The notes below the pieces were generated by a model. It saw only the letters and a list, made by a program, of their open reading frames with translations. It was not told where the DNA came from and searched no databases. DNA of 64,000 nucleotides from Paenibacillus albus (GTDB taxonomy: Bacteria > Bacillota > Bacilli > Paenibacillales > Paenibacillaceae): positions 1,531,501 through 1,595,500 of the forward strand of contig NZ_CP034437.1 in assembly GCF_003952225.1 (NCBI RefSeq). Reading direction: 5' to 3'. Made by a program: the position numbers and the translations under genes. Of this stretch, positions 1 to 6,886 are shown one piece after another (within the stretch, counting starts at the first letter, position 1; the number at the start of each line of letters is the position of its first letter).

Positions 1-263
1 AGAAGCTTATCTTCGAGGCGTTCCAGCAGGAGGACGGTTCGATCAATCGCAACTACGGCGGTACTGGGCTTGGGTTGTCGATCAGCTTGCAGCTCGCCCG
101 GCTGCTTGGAGGCACGTTGTCGCTCGTCAGCGAGAAAGGCGAAGGCAGTACGTTTACTCTCTATCTGCCGATTTCGCCGCAGGTGGCGAGCAGTGTAGCG
201 ACCGGCGACAACGGCCAGCCGGAGCCGCCGGATAAGGGGAATCGGCGCTTGTCCCGCGTTTGA
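1..263 (+). CDS. Sensor histidine kinase, C-terminal fragment
   Basis: The window opens inside this gene; only the last part of the HATPase_c ATP-binding domain is present. Reading from base 3, the F-box ([11 protein letters not shown]) and the G2 box ([10 protein letters not shown]) are visible, followed by the usual closing strand ([11 protein letters not shown]) and a short polar tail ending at a TGA at 261-263. These motifs define the catalytic domain of two-component or hybrid histidine kinases, which use ATP to autophosphorylate a histidine and pass the phosphate to a response regulator. The sensory part and the partner lie outside the window, so the signal is unknown. Confidence 0.9.
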   Translation, partial: KLIFEAFQQEDGSINRNYGGTGLGLSISLQLARLLGGTLSLVSEKGEGSTFTLYLPISPQVASSVATGDNGQPEPPDKGNRRLSRV

Positions 264-327
264 TGGCGAGGGATGGAGCGCTTTTTACCGCGGGAGCTTT
301 AGCGATGTAAACGCACTTAAAAAAGCA

Positions 328-357
328 TTGACGCATGCTCAAACGCAGCGGTATATT
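328..357 (+). promoter_or_regulatory. Sigma-A type promoter for tRNA-Thr
   Basis: A -35 like TTGACG (328-333) and a -10 like TATATT (352-357) are separated by 18 bases and lie just upstream of the tRNA at 376. The placement and spacing fit a housekeeping promoter. This is read from sequence only. Confidence 0.55.
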
Positions 358-375
358 ATAGTCGTCGTAAGGAAC

Positions 376-450
376 GCTGGTGTAGCTCAGGGGCAGAGCA
401 ACGCACTCGTAATGCGTAGGTCGGGGGTTCGATTCCCTTCACCAGCACCA
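376..450 (+). tRNA. tRNA-Thr, anticodon CGT
   Basis: The gene folds as a complete cloverleaf. The acceptor GCTGGTG pairs with CACCAGC, there is a D-arm with GCTC/GAGC, and the anticodon stem ACGCA/TGCGT encloses the loop CTCGTAA, giving anticodon CGT (reads ACG, threonine). The T-arm contains GGTTCGATTCC-type sequence and CCA is encoded at 448-450. Bases 400-450 recur at 2531-2581 with one mismatch, so the 3' half of this gene appears to have been used as an integration target. Confidence 0.93.
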
Positions 451-1006
451 TATTTATTCAGTAATGGCGCGGGTTCTGAGAAATCAGACTCGTGCCTTTA
501 TTATATTCATCTACCATTTATCGCTAGTGAGACATAGTGCCAGAGAACGTATATTTTAAGTTGCTTTAGTGCCCGAAATGTTAGATGAAGGAAGATGGTA
601 TAACGCCCCATATTTATAAAGGGGAAGTAGGAGCCTATTTGCTAAGATAAAGCATATGGGCTTTTTTAAATAATGCTGTAAAATTGAAGAGTAAAAGCCG
701 ATATATTTCTCAACTAATGGAGGGCAGAACCAGCTGTACCGTCTACATTTATGCTAACGATGAAATAATGCTGATATGTCACGAAAGAGAACGTTATGAA
801 AGATGAGGTCTCGGGGAAAAGCAGTTGACATGCACTTACTATGCTGCGCAAGCCGGTGCGAAAACGTGTTAAATGATGTAATTGTCGAGACTTGCAAGGT
901 AAGCCTCTTATGGATCGACAGTTATGCGGTAAAAATGCATCAGCAGATTGTACTCTTGTTGAGCAAGATTATAGACAAGCAGCTATGTAGAAAGGACATG
1001 ATTTTT
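451..1006. other. AT-rich intergenic stretch at the left end of a tRNA-bounded insert
   Basis: No convincing gene is seen over this 556-base stretch. It is much richer in A+T than the flanking chromosome. It holds a terminator-like hairpin at 632-667. The sequence just after the tRNA (GCGCGGGTTCTGAG, then a T-rich run) resembles the terminator that follows the second tRNA copy at 2597-2636. An open frame extends the next gene upstream to 803, but that extension has no ribosome site and is rich in atypical residues. Confidence 0.5.
632..667 (+). terminator. Rho-independent terminator candidate
   Basis: AGCCTATTTGCT and AGCATATGGGCT form an imperfect stem around a six-base loop and are followed by six T residues. 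It may end transcription from the tRNA promoter. Confidence 0.5.
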
Positions 1007-1777
1007 ATGGGTATTTCAGCAGCACTTATTGTTAAGAATGAAGAACGTTGTATTTCAAGATGTATTTTAAGTGTACTTCCTGCAGTAGATGAAGTAATAG
1101 TTGTTGATACTGGGTCAACTGATAACACTATTGAAATAGTTTCTAAATTAGCTCTTGAGTCGAATAAGGTTAAACTTTTTCATTTTGAGTGGATAGATGA
1201 TTTCTCTGCTGCTCGTAATTTTAGTCTTTCTCTTGTATCGAATGATTGGGCATTTGTTATAGATGCAGATGAATTGTTGCCTAAAGAAGAACATTTTAAG
1301 TTGAGGAAATATACCAAAATGCTAGATGATACTTATGATGGCAAAGTTGCTTTATATATTGTTTCAGATAGCATTACTAACGGTGAAATTTCACATAGCC
1401 ATGAGCTAGCATATATTCGCCTTTTTCCCTCCTGTTTGCGTTTTAAAGATCGAATACATGAAACGTTAGATATTCCGGATGGATTTCATGTAACTACATG
1501 TGATGTTCATATTCATCATGATGGATATGATGCATCTGTTGTCGATCAAGTTCAAAAAAGAAATCGTAATTTGATTCTTTTATATCGTAATTTGGTAGAT
1601 GATCCAAATAACGCACGATTATGGATGCAATTGGGTCGAGAGCTTATTGGAACTGATAATGAAAAGGCGCTTGGTTGTTTGGATATGGCATCTTCAATAG
1701 CTGTTTCTAGTGAGGATAATGATTTGATTTTGCAATGGATTGAGGATACTCGTAAAGCCATAATTGCTGCTGTTTGA
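1007..1777 (+). CDS. Family 2 glycosyltransferase
   Basis: This 256-residue protein begins with the GT2 signature for nucleotide-sugar binding: an ALIVKNEE strand, then EVIVVDTGSTDNT, and a DXD-like metal site in VIDADELLP. DDFSAARNFSL is typical of the SunS/TPR-type glycosyltransferases that often modify peptides or surface polymers. It probably transfers a sugar from an NDP-sugar in the cytoplasm; the acceptor is unknown. I chose ATG 1007 because AGAAAGGA sits about ten bases upstream; the open frame continues to 803 without a ribosome site. Base composition is far more A+T rich than the neighbours, and the gene lies inside the tRNA-bounded insert, so recent transfer is likely. Confidence 0.8.
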   Translation: MGISAALIVKNEERCISRCILSVLPAVDEVIVVDTGSTDNTIEIVSKLALESNKVKLFHFEWIDDFSAARNFSLSLVSNDWAFVIDADELLPKEEHFKLRKYTKMLDDTYDGKVALYIVSDSITNGEISHSHELAYIRLFPSCLRFKDRIHETLDIPDGFHVTTCDVHIHHDGYDASVVDQVQKRNRNLILLYRNLVDDPNNARLWMQLGRELIGTDNEKALGCLDMASSIAVSSEDNDLILQWIEDTRKAIIAAV

Positions 1778-2042
1778 GTTTAGAGTGAATAGTATCTTGA
1801 CTCTCTCGCATTTTCATTGAAGTTAACATTGTGACAATATGCCTGCATTTTTAAATAATATAATCTGTTCTTGTTTTCCTACATATTATCAGCAAAGACA
1901 TAAGTGAGCTGTAGGGGTCTTAGGAGGAAAGTGATTTGTTGATATCAGGCATTTTAGGCATATTTATCTTTGGGGCAGCGTTTCTTTTTTTGGTAAGTTA
2001 ACGATAGCATTTTTTAGTATCACAGAAGAATCAAAAGATGAA

Positions 2043-2402
2043 ATGGATGTAATTTGGAAACCGATCGTCGCAATGATCATGGGGATTCTTAGTATGTTAT
2101 TTGTGTTGATGACCATTAAAAGTATTAAGAATACTGTTGATGGAGCACATCTAATAACTCTGAAAGAAATAATTATATCTACGATTTCAGTTATGTTTTT
2201 CGCATTAATACTTTTATTATTTTTATTAATTAAAAGAGCAGCTAGTAAATATAAAGTTAATTTGAACACAAAAGTTTATGTTAGTAACCTTTTGACTAAT
2301 GAGTATGAAGAAATGATTATAGTTAAATATATTACTGAAAAATTGAAAATTGAAAATAAAGATGTGAGATTAATGAGAATTGAAAGCCCATTCCTAGTAT
2401 GA
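2043..2402 (+). CDS. Hypothetical membrane protein, 5' end probably frameshifted
   Basis: The 119-residue frame encodes two hydrophobic segments (about residues 7-25 and 45-65) and a charged tail; I recognise no family. There is no ribosome site at ATG 2043. A perfect AGGAGG lies at 1922-1927, eight bases before TTG 1936, which opens a hydrophobic frame (LLISGILGIFIFGAAFLF) that stops at 1999-2001. The frame of the present gene is open through the same region, and a T-run (about 1985-1991) sits where the two frames would join. The gene was therefore probably one reading frame from 1936 to 2402, broken by a one-base indel. AT-rich, inside the insert. Confidence 0.45.
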   Translation: MDVIWKPIVAMIMGILSMLFVLMTIKSIKNTVDGAHLITLKEIIISTISVMFFALILLLFLLIKRAASKYKVNLNTKVYVSNLLTNEYEEMIIVKYITEKLKIENKDVRLMRIESPFLV

Positions 2403-2530
2403 TACGATTGCACCTTATGTTCATCTACCCGTTCATCTACCGTCATGAAAATTCTTACCGAACCTAAATGGTGGTTATAGGCTATAATACAGCTTATAGA
2501 ACCATTCAGAACCAAAGAAAATTCAGTTGA

Positions 2531-2581
2531 AACGCACTCGTAATGCGTAGGCCGGGGGTTCGATTCCCTTCACCAGCACCA
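2531..2581 (+). repeat. Partial tRNA-Thr copy, att-like direct repeat
   Basis: These 51 bases repeat positions 400-450 of tRNA-Thr (anticodon stem through CCA) with one mismatch (T421 versus C2552). The 5' half of a tRNA is absent. A direct repeat of a tRNA 3' end flanking AT-rich foreign-looking DNA is the standard footprint of tyrosine-recombinase integration. No integrase remains between the two copies. Confidence 0.8.
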
Positions 2582-2596
2582 CTTTTGAAATGAGTA

Positions 2597-2636
2597 AAGC
2601 GCGGTTTCCGAGAGATCGGAGATCGCGCTTTTTTTG
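2597..2636 (+). terminator. Terminator following the tRNA-Thr copy
   Basis: AAAGCGCG and CGCGCTTT form the stem base, with inner complementarity (TTTCCGA/TCGGAGA) and a following run of seven T. It is probably the original chromosomal terminator of the tRNA gene, now separated from the intact tRNA by the insert. Confidence 0.65.
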
Positions 2637-2657
2637 CTTATCCATGATGCGCGGAAG

Positions 2658-3050
2658 CTAGATAATTTTGCTATACCAATCTATAAGCGCATTTTTGACT
2701 GCGGTTTTAATCTCTTTTTCGATGAAACTTCCTGAGTATATACAGGTCGAAACCGAATCAAACACGGCATCGATGTTGATGCTGTCTGAACTCGTTGCCG
2801 ACACCAATAGTCCCAATATCCTTACGTTTGCATACGAGATATAAATAGCACGAAATGTATTAGATTGCATTTCTAAAGCACGATCAGTATCAACAAATGC
2901 TCTAATAACCGGCATCATTTCAGAATTTACGCGCTCTAGTACATCTTTTGCATCATCTTGCGCCCAGTGGGTTTTATTCATTTTCTCTTGCTTCAACTTT
3001 TTAATTTGGTCGCGGAAATCTACGAAATCGAAATCATCTTCTATACGCAT
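2658..3050 (-). CDS. Hypothetical protein, 130 residues
   Basis: I do not recognise this protein. It is soluble, with an acidic-aromatic start (MRIEDDFDFVDF), a lysine-rich helix and a helical middle (VNSEMMPVIRAFVDTDRALEMQSNTFRAIYISYANVRIL). It has no signal peptide or membrane segment. GAAAGGAG lies upstream of the ATG at 3050 on the minus strand, so the start is sound. It stands alone just outside the tRNA-bounded insert, tail to the terminator at 2597-2636. A function cannot be proposed. Confidence 0.6.
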   Translation of the reverse strand: MRIEDDFDFVDFRDQIKKLKQEKMNKTHWAQDDAKDVLERVNSEMMPVIRAFVDTDRALEMQSNTFRAIYISYANVRILGLLVSATSSDSINIDAVFDSVSTCIYSGSFIEKEIKTAVKNALIDWYSKII

Positions 3051-3144
3051 CTAGTCGTACTCTCCTTTCAAGCATGCAATGCCTTAACAGGGATGCGCAT
3101 CACATGGTGGTCGGTCTCGGCTTGATCCTCGGTGGATCCTCAAT

Positions 3145-3175
3145 AAAAAAAGGGTACGGATCATATTCCGTACCC
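3145..3175 (-). terminator. Rho-independent terminator of the small paralog pair
   Basis: On the minus strand a perfect nine-base stem (GGGTACGGA/TCCGTACCC) with a six-base loop is followed by seven T residues. It lies 30 bases beyond the stop of the gene at 3206-3424. Confidence 0.85.
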
Positions 3176-3205
3176 TCGCCCGCCATCACAATCTTCATAT
3201 TAACT

Positions 3206-3424
3206 TCAGTTATGAATCGAAATTGCTTGAATGCTGCGAGGATTAATGAACAAAACTTCATTATTAACCAAGAAAAGTGCGGAATTCCCTTCAAAACCAA
3301 GGAATGTCGCTTGGATTCCTTGTGGACCAGTATGATCGAATACAACGTCTACACGTACTCCTGGAGAAAGACGGAACAAAATGCTTGGAGCTCCTCCAAA
3401 CCCATTATTAAAACCACAACTCAT
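3206..3424 (-). CDS. Small conserved protein, paralog A
   Basis: This 72-residue protein has a short Cys/Gly/Phe-rich start (MSCGFNNGFGG) and a compact beta-rich body (SILFRLSPGVRVDVVFDHTG, FLGFEGNSALFLVNN, INPRSIQAI). It is about 80% identical over some 60 residues to the protein encoded at 3557-3802. The body resembles a small barrel of the kind found in short spore or surface-associated proteins, but I do not recognise a named family. GGGAGG lies eight bases before the ATG. The pair runs in one direction and ends at the terminator at 3145-3175, so it may be one transcript. Confidence 0.7.
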   Translation of the reverse strand: MSCGFNNGFGGAPSILFRLSPGVRVDVVFDHTGPQGIQATFLGFEGNSALFLVNNEVLFINPRSIQAISIHN

Positions 3425-3556
3425 ATCTTTTTCCTCCCTTCATTGGTTCTCATACACTATATGAGAGGTTGCTAGAAAAGGACTTGGCTAATCAACTAAT
3501 GAATTTATGAAATTTGCGAGATTTCGAGATTCGAAGTCACAGCATGGAGCTTTGAC

Positions 3557-3802
3557 CTAACATTGTTTACGAGATGAGTGCAATGAGATCGCTTTAATGC
3601 TGCGAGGATTAATGTACAAGACTTTACAATTGGACAAGAATAGCGCAGAGTCCCCTACAAATCCAAGGAATGTAGCCCGAAGCCCTTGCGGGCCAGTGTG
3701 GTCAAAAACAACGTCTACACATACTCCAGGAGAGAGACGAAATAGAATGCTTGGAACCCCATTAAACCCTCTACCAAAACCTCCACAAAAACCACAACCC
3801 AT
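3557..3802 (-). CDS. Small conserved protein, paralog B
   Basis: This 81-residue protein is a tandem duplicate of the protein at 3206-3424. It keeps the SILFRLSPGV-VDVVFDHTGPQG core and adds a longer Gly-rich start (MGCGFCGGFGRGFNG) with two cysteines. AAAGGAGG precedes the ATG by eight bases. The two copies are separated by 132 bases without a clear terminator. The Gly/Cys/Phe-rich start is compatible with a structural (spore coat or exosporium type) protein, but that is inference only. Confidence 0.7.
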   Translation of the reverse strand: MGCGFCGGFGRGFNGVPSILFRLSPGVCVDVVFDHTGPQGLRATFLGFVGDSALFLSNCKVLYINPRSIKAISLHSSRKQC

Positions 3803-4001
3803 ATATTTAGCCTCCTTTCGATGATTCTCAATTAAAATATGAAAGTTTATAAGTAAACGGCAAGGCTAACATACTAATTGATTAATGGAATTTGAGAGAA
3901 AGAGATTATAGTCAGAGAGATAGAGAACGATCTAATGAACCCTTTCCATTTCACGGCATAAGCTAAGAGCAATGGACATATGACTACGGAGGTGACTTGG
4001 T

Positions 4002-4841
4002 ATGCCGTTTATACCGAATTTCCCGCAAGCCTTGCTAGATGAACACATGCGCTGGCACCATGCGCATCACTTCGATAATCCAGCTTTGCTGCCGCCAGGT
4101 TATGGCCAGCAGTTCATGCAATTCCATCGTTATTTCATTCGAAAAGCATTGCAGTGGTATAACGCGCAAGGCTACGATCCCCAGCTTGTGGCGGCTTGGC
4201 CGAGCGTGCCCGAAGTTATTCGTAACGCCCCTTGTTATAACCGTGCGGCAGAAGCCCGCGTGGTAAATAACCCGCAGTCCTTCGCGACGGTGGATCAGCT
4301 GGGTTTGTTTATTGAAGGCTCGAACCTGCACGGCTGCATTCATCAGGAAGCGGCGAGATGGTTTAACGAGGAAGCGCTGAACGACTTTGATATTGCTCCG
4401 GCCACCACGATGTTCTACAAAATCCACGGGTTAATTGATCAGTGGTATACGAACTGGGAGCGTGCAACGGGTCAAGTGAATGCAGGACGAAGCGGAAGTG
4501 AAGCCGCTGGCATAGCTGCCGCGCTGCCTCAGCCGAAAGCGGAGAAGAGGGGCAAGACGATATTCGCCCATAAAAAAAGCGCCTTACCGCTCAGAAAGCG
4601 AGCAGTAAAGCGCGGAATACGCCGGAATAGTAGCTTGCAGGCCTTGGCACGAAATCCGAAGCCTTTACTTGAACGGAAGCCGCCAATAGCTGCTGTTCAG
4701 AGCCAAGTCGGAAACCGTCCGCCGCTGCGTGATCCTGCCGTCCCTCGAACAGCGCAATCATCGCTTCGAGATCGGCTTCGTAAATCCCGGCCACTTCTTC
4801 CGGCTGCAGCGTTAGTGAAGCGAGCTTCGCGTCGTAAATAA
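4002..4841 (+). CDS. Tyrosinase-like protein with antisense-overlapping tail
   Basis: GGAGGTGA precedes the ATG. The first 160 residues resemble the type-3 copper fold of tyrosinases: a His-rich start (H15, H19, H20, H22, H23), FHRYF (H42), an HxxxH pair (H110, H114 in LHGCIHQ) and FYKIHGLIDQWYTNW (H142), which matches the CuB region 'FxxHHxxxD'. The CuA histidine spacing is not canonical, so activity is uncertain. From about residue 190 the frame runs through the terminator of the opposite-strand Nudix gene and 250 bases into that gene. This basic, low-complexity tail is probably not native and suggests a lost stop codon. Confidence 0.55.
   Translation: MPFIPNFPQALLDEHMRWHHAHHFDNPALLPPGYGQQFMQFHRYFIRKALQWYNAQGYDPQLVAAWPSVPEVIRNAPCYNRAAEARVVNNPQSFATVDQLGLFIEGSNLHGCIHQEAARWFNEEALNDFDIAPATTMFYKIHGLIDQWYTNWERATGQVNAGRSGSEAAGIAAALPQPKAEKRGKTIFAHKKSALPLRKRAVKRGIRRNSSLQALARNPKPLLERKPPIAAVQSQVGNRPPLRDPAVPRTAQSSLRDRLRKSRPLLPAAALVKRASRRK
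4572..4613 (-). terminator. Terminator of the lipid kinase-mscL-Nudix run
   Basis: On the minus strand GCGCTTTACTGCTC and GAGCGGTAAGGCGC form a long stem followed by seven T. The stem includes the Nudix stop codon (4591-4593), so the gene end and terminator overlap. Confidence 0.8.
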
Positions 4842-5226
4842 AGCCGAATACCTCGCTCGCCTCGCGGTCAATAAAGGCCACGCCCTTAGCGAAGCCCGCT
4901 GTTTCCTTGCGGGCTTCGCCAAGCGGGATGAGCGCTTCGAACGGCACGCGAACGCCGAGCTCTTCCTCGATCTCCCGAGCGGCGTCCTGCATCGTTTCGC
5001 CGGCGCTCAGATGGCCGGCGGCGGTAACGTCGAAGTGGCTTGGGAACGTGTCCTTGTCTTCGCTTCGCTGCTGGAACAGGACAAGCTTGCGCTCGCCGTC
5101 CCGCCGCACCAGCCAGCAATGAATAGAGCGGTGCCATAGCCCGCGCGCATGCACGTCGCTGCGGCTTGCCGTTCCTAGCCAGTTACCGGCTTCGTCGTAG
5201 TAATCGAACTGCTCTTCTGCCGCCAT
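4591..5226 (-). CDS. Nudix hydrolase, IPP-isomerase-like type
   Basis: The 211-residue protein carries a complete Nudix box at residues 71-93 (G-x5-E-x7-REIEEELGV), which binds Mg2+ and hydrolyses a nucleoside diphosphate linked to another group. The start (YYDEAGNWLGTASRSDVHARGLWHRSIHCWL) is typical of the YfcD/IDI-like branch. The exact substrate cannot be told. It starts three bases after the mscL stop, so the two are co-transcribed. Its 3' end is overlapped by 251 bases of the convergent tyrosinase-like frame. Confidence 0.85.
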   Translation of the reverse strand: MAAEEQFDYYDEAGNWLGTASRSDVHARGLWHRSIHCWLVRRDGERKLVLFQQRSEDKDTFPSHFDVTAAGHLSAGETMQDAAREIEEELGVRVPFEALIPLGEARKETAGFAKGVAFIDREASEVFGFIYDAKLASLTLQPEEVAGIYEADLEAMIALFEGRQDHAAADGFRLGSEQQLLAASVQVKASDFVPRPASYYSGVFRALLLAF

Positions 5227-5229
5227 TGA

Positions 5230-5730
5230 TTAGGCCAAGCCTTCCGGCACATCATCTGGCATTTCTGTCAGATGCGAGGTGCAGTGACCACAGCGCGTTG
5301 CTTTGATCGGAATCTTCGTCAAGCAGTACGGGCAATCCTTCTCCGTCGGTTCTGGGGCTGCAACGACCTCCGGTTCCTTGGTACCGATACGGCGAAGCGC
5401 GTTAGCTCCCTTGACAATCATGAAGATACAGAAAGCGACAATGGTAAAATCGAGTACAACATTAATAAAATTGCCGTATGCAATGACAGGAACAGGTCCT
5501 TTCTGTGCGGCTGCCAATGTTTCGGGACGATCCGCAACAGTCGACAGGACGAAAAACTTATCCACCAGATTAACGCTGCCCATGAGTCTGCTAATCGGCG
5601 GCATAATGATGTCATTGACGAGCGATGTAACGATTTTGCCGAACGCACCACCTATGATAACCCCGACAGCAAGATCGAGCACATTGCCTCGGACGGCGAA
5701 CTCTCTAAACTCTTTTAATATTTTCATCAT
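5230..5730 (-). CDS. mscL: Large-conductance mechanosensitive channel MscL with zinc-ribbon tail
   Basis: MscL opens under membrane tension and releases solutes during hypo-osmotic shock. The N-terminal amphipathic helix and TM1 ([20 protein letters not shown]) and TM2 (about residues 88-110) are intact. Most MscL proteins have 120-150 residues; this one has 166. The extra C-terminus holds a four-cysteine motif, CPYC (133, 136) and CGHC (147, 150), which looks like a rubredoxin-type zinc ribbon placed after the cytoplasmic helix. AAGGAG precedes the start. It sits between a lipid kinase and a Nudix gene on one strand. Confidence 0.92.
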   Translation of the reverse strand: MMKILKEFREFAVRGNVLDLAVGVIIGGAFGKIVTSLVNDIIMPPISRLMGSVNLVDKFFVLSTVADRPETLAAAQKGPVPVIAYGNFINVVLDFTIVAFCIFMIVKGANALRRIGTKEPEVVAAPEPTEKDCPYCLTKIPIKATRCGHCTSHLTEMPDDVPEGLA

Positions 5731-5781
5731 GCTATCACTCCTTCTGCCCTATTATATCGGATTCAAGAAAACGTTCCTAGA

Positions 5782-6777
5782 TTATCTCACCAAAAACAGC
5801 CGATTTGAAGCAGCTTCGACTTCAAGCGGCACATCGCAGGCCGGTTCGCCGTCTCCGAATGCGGAGATAGGAGCAGCTCCCTCCATGGATTCAGCGCTAA
5901 CCGAAACCCGTCGTCCGCGCAGCATCGTCACGAATGGCAGTCGGACATGCTTGCCTGTAAGGAGTGTTGGAAAGAGGCGCAGCAGCTGCAGCGGTGTACA
6001 TGTGTGCACAATGCAGATATCGAGCACGCCATCGGAAGGCGATGCCTCTGGGCAGATTCGCAGGCCGCCGCCGTAAGCGGGGACATTGCAGATCGCAGCC
6101 ATCCAACCACGATTGTAAACGTGCTGAGTGCCATCTATCGTCACCGTCATCTGGCGAGGGCGGTAGATTAGTAGCATGTGGAAGAGAGCAATAACATAAG
6201 CTAACGAGCCGACGCCAAGCCGGTTACATAGTTTTTTATAAGAAGAGCGATTCACCGCGGAGGCGATTGCTGCGTCGAAGCCGACGGCGAGCGCAGTCAA
6301 TACGGGCTTCTGCGGTTGAACGTTGCCGCTGTTGTTACCGCCGAGAATAATGAGATCGACCGCTACTGTCTCGCCTTGAAGCACCCGTTCAAGCGCGGCA
6401 AGCGGCTGCTTCGGAATGCCGAAGGCGCGAGCCGTATCGTTGCCGGAGCCGGACGGGATGAGCCCGAGCGGAACGCCGCTGCCTTGCAGCGCCGGTAAGA
6501 TACTATGGACCGTGCCATCGCCGCCAATTACGGTAACCGCTCTCACATTTGAGGGAGATTGATTACTGCCGGCGAGACTCTGACCTTGACTCTGACTCTG
6601 AATCCCGCTCCGGCTCCGAGCAAGTAAACTATGCACTTCCTCGCACGCAGTCTCGGCCGAAGCCGTAATGACGGCAAGATACGGGAGACTTCTGCGCTGC
6701 AGCTCGGCTTCAACAAGCTTCCATATTATTTTTCCACGGCCGCTTCCGGCTTGTTCATTAACCGCGAATATCCACAT
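5782..6777 (-). CDS. YegS/BmrU-type lipid kinase (diacylglycerol kinase family)
   Basis: The protein contains the diacylglycerol-kinase catalytic signature GGDGT (residues 85-89, VIGGDGTVHSIL), the N-terminal NEQAGSGRG loop and GSGNDTARAFG. Family members phosphorylate diacylglycerol or related lipids at the inner membrane face. I place the start at 6777 (MWIFAVNEQAGSG), which has AGAGGAGG seven bases upstream; longer frames have no ribosome site. A Ser/Gln-rich segment (about residues 60-75) is an unusual insertion before the active-site loop. It leads the run lipid kinase-mscL-Nudix. Confidence 0.85.
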   Translation of the reverse strand: MWIFAVNEQAGSGRGKIIWKLVEAELQRRSLPYLAVITASAETACEEVHSLLARSRSGIQSQSQGQSLAGSNQSPSNVRAVTVIGGDGTVHSILPALQGSGVPLGLIPSGSGNDTARAFGIPKQPLAALERVLQGETVAVDLIILGGNNSGNVQPQKPVLTALAVGFDAAIASAVNRSSYKKLCNRLGVGSLAYVIALFHMLLIYRPRQMTVTIDGTQHVYNRGWMAAICNVPAYGGGLRICPEASPSDGVLDICIVHTCTPLQLLRLFPTLLTGKHVRLPFVTMLRGRRVSVSAESMEGAAPISAFGDGEPACDVPLEVEAASNRLFLVR

Positions 6778-6886
6778 GCTGCGACTCCTCCTCTGACTTG
6801 CCCTCATTATAAGGGCGCTGGAGCGGCCCGCCAACTTCTTTTTACAGCAGAATCGGCTATAATAACGGAAGGAGGTAAGACAAGAT

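Noticed and set aside
328-537. A 69-residue plus-strand frame across tRNA-Thr
   Set aside because: It reads through the structural RNA gene and its promoter.
803-1006. N-terminal extension of the glycosyltransferase frame
   Set aside because: The 68 extra residues precede the conserved GT2 start, are Cys-rich and lack a ribosome site; AGAAAGGA marks ATG 1007.
3100-3345. An 81-residue minus-strand frame overlapping the small paralog A
   Set aside because: It reads through the perfect terminator hairpin at 3145-3175 and has no ribosome site.
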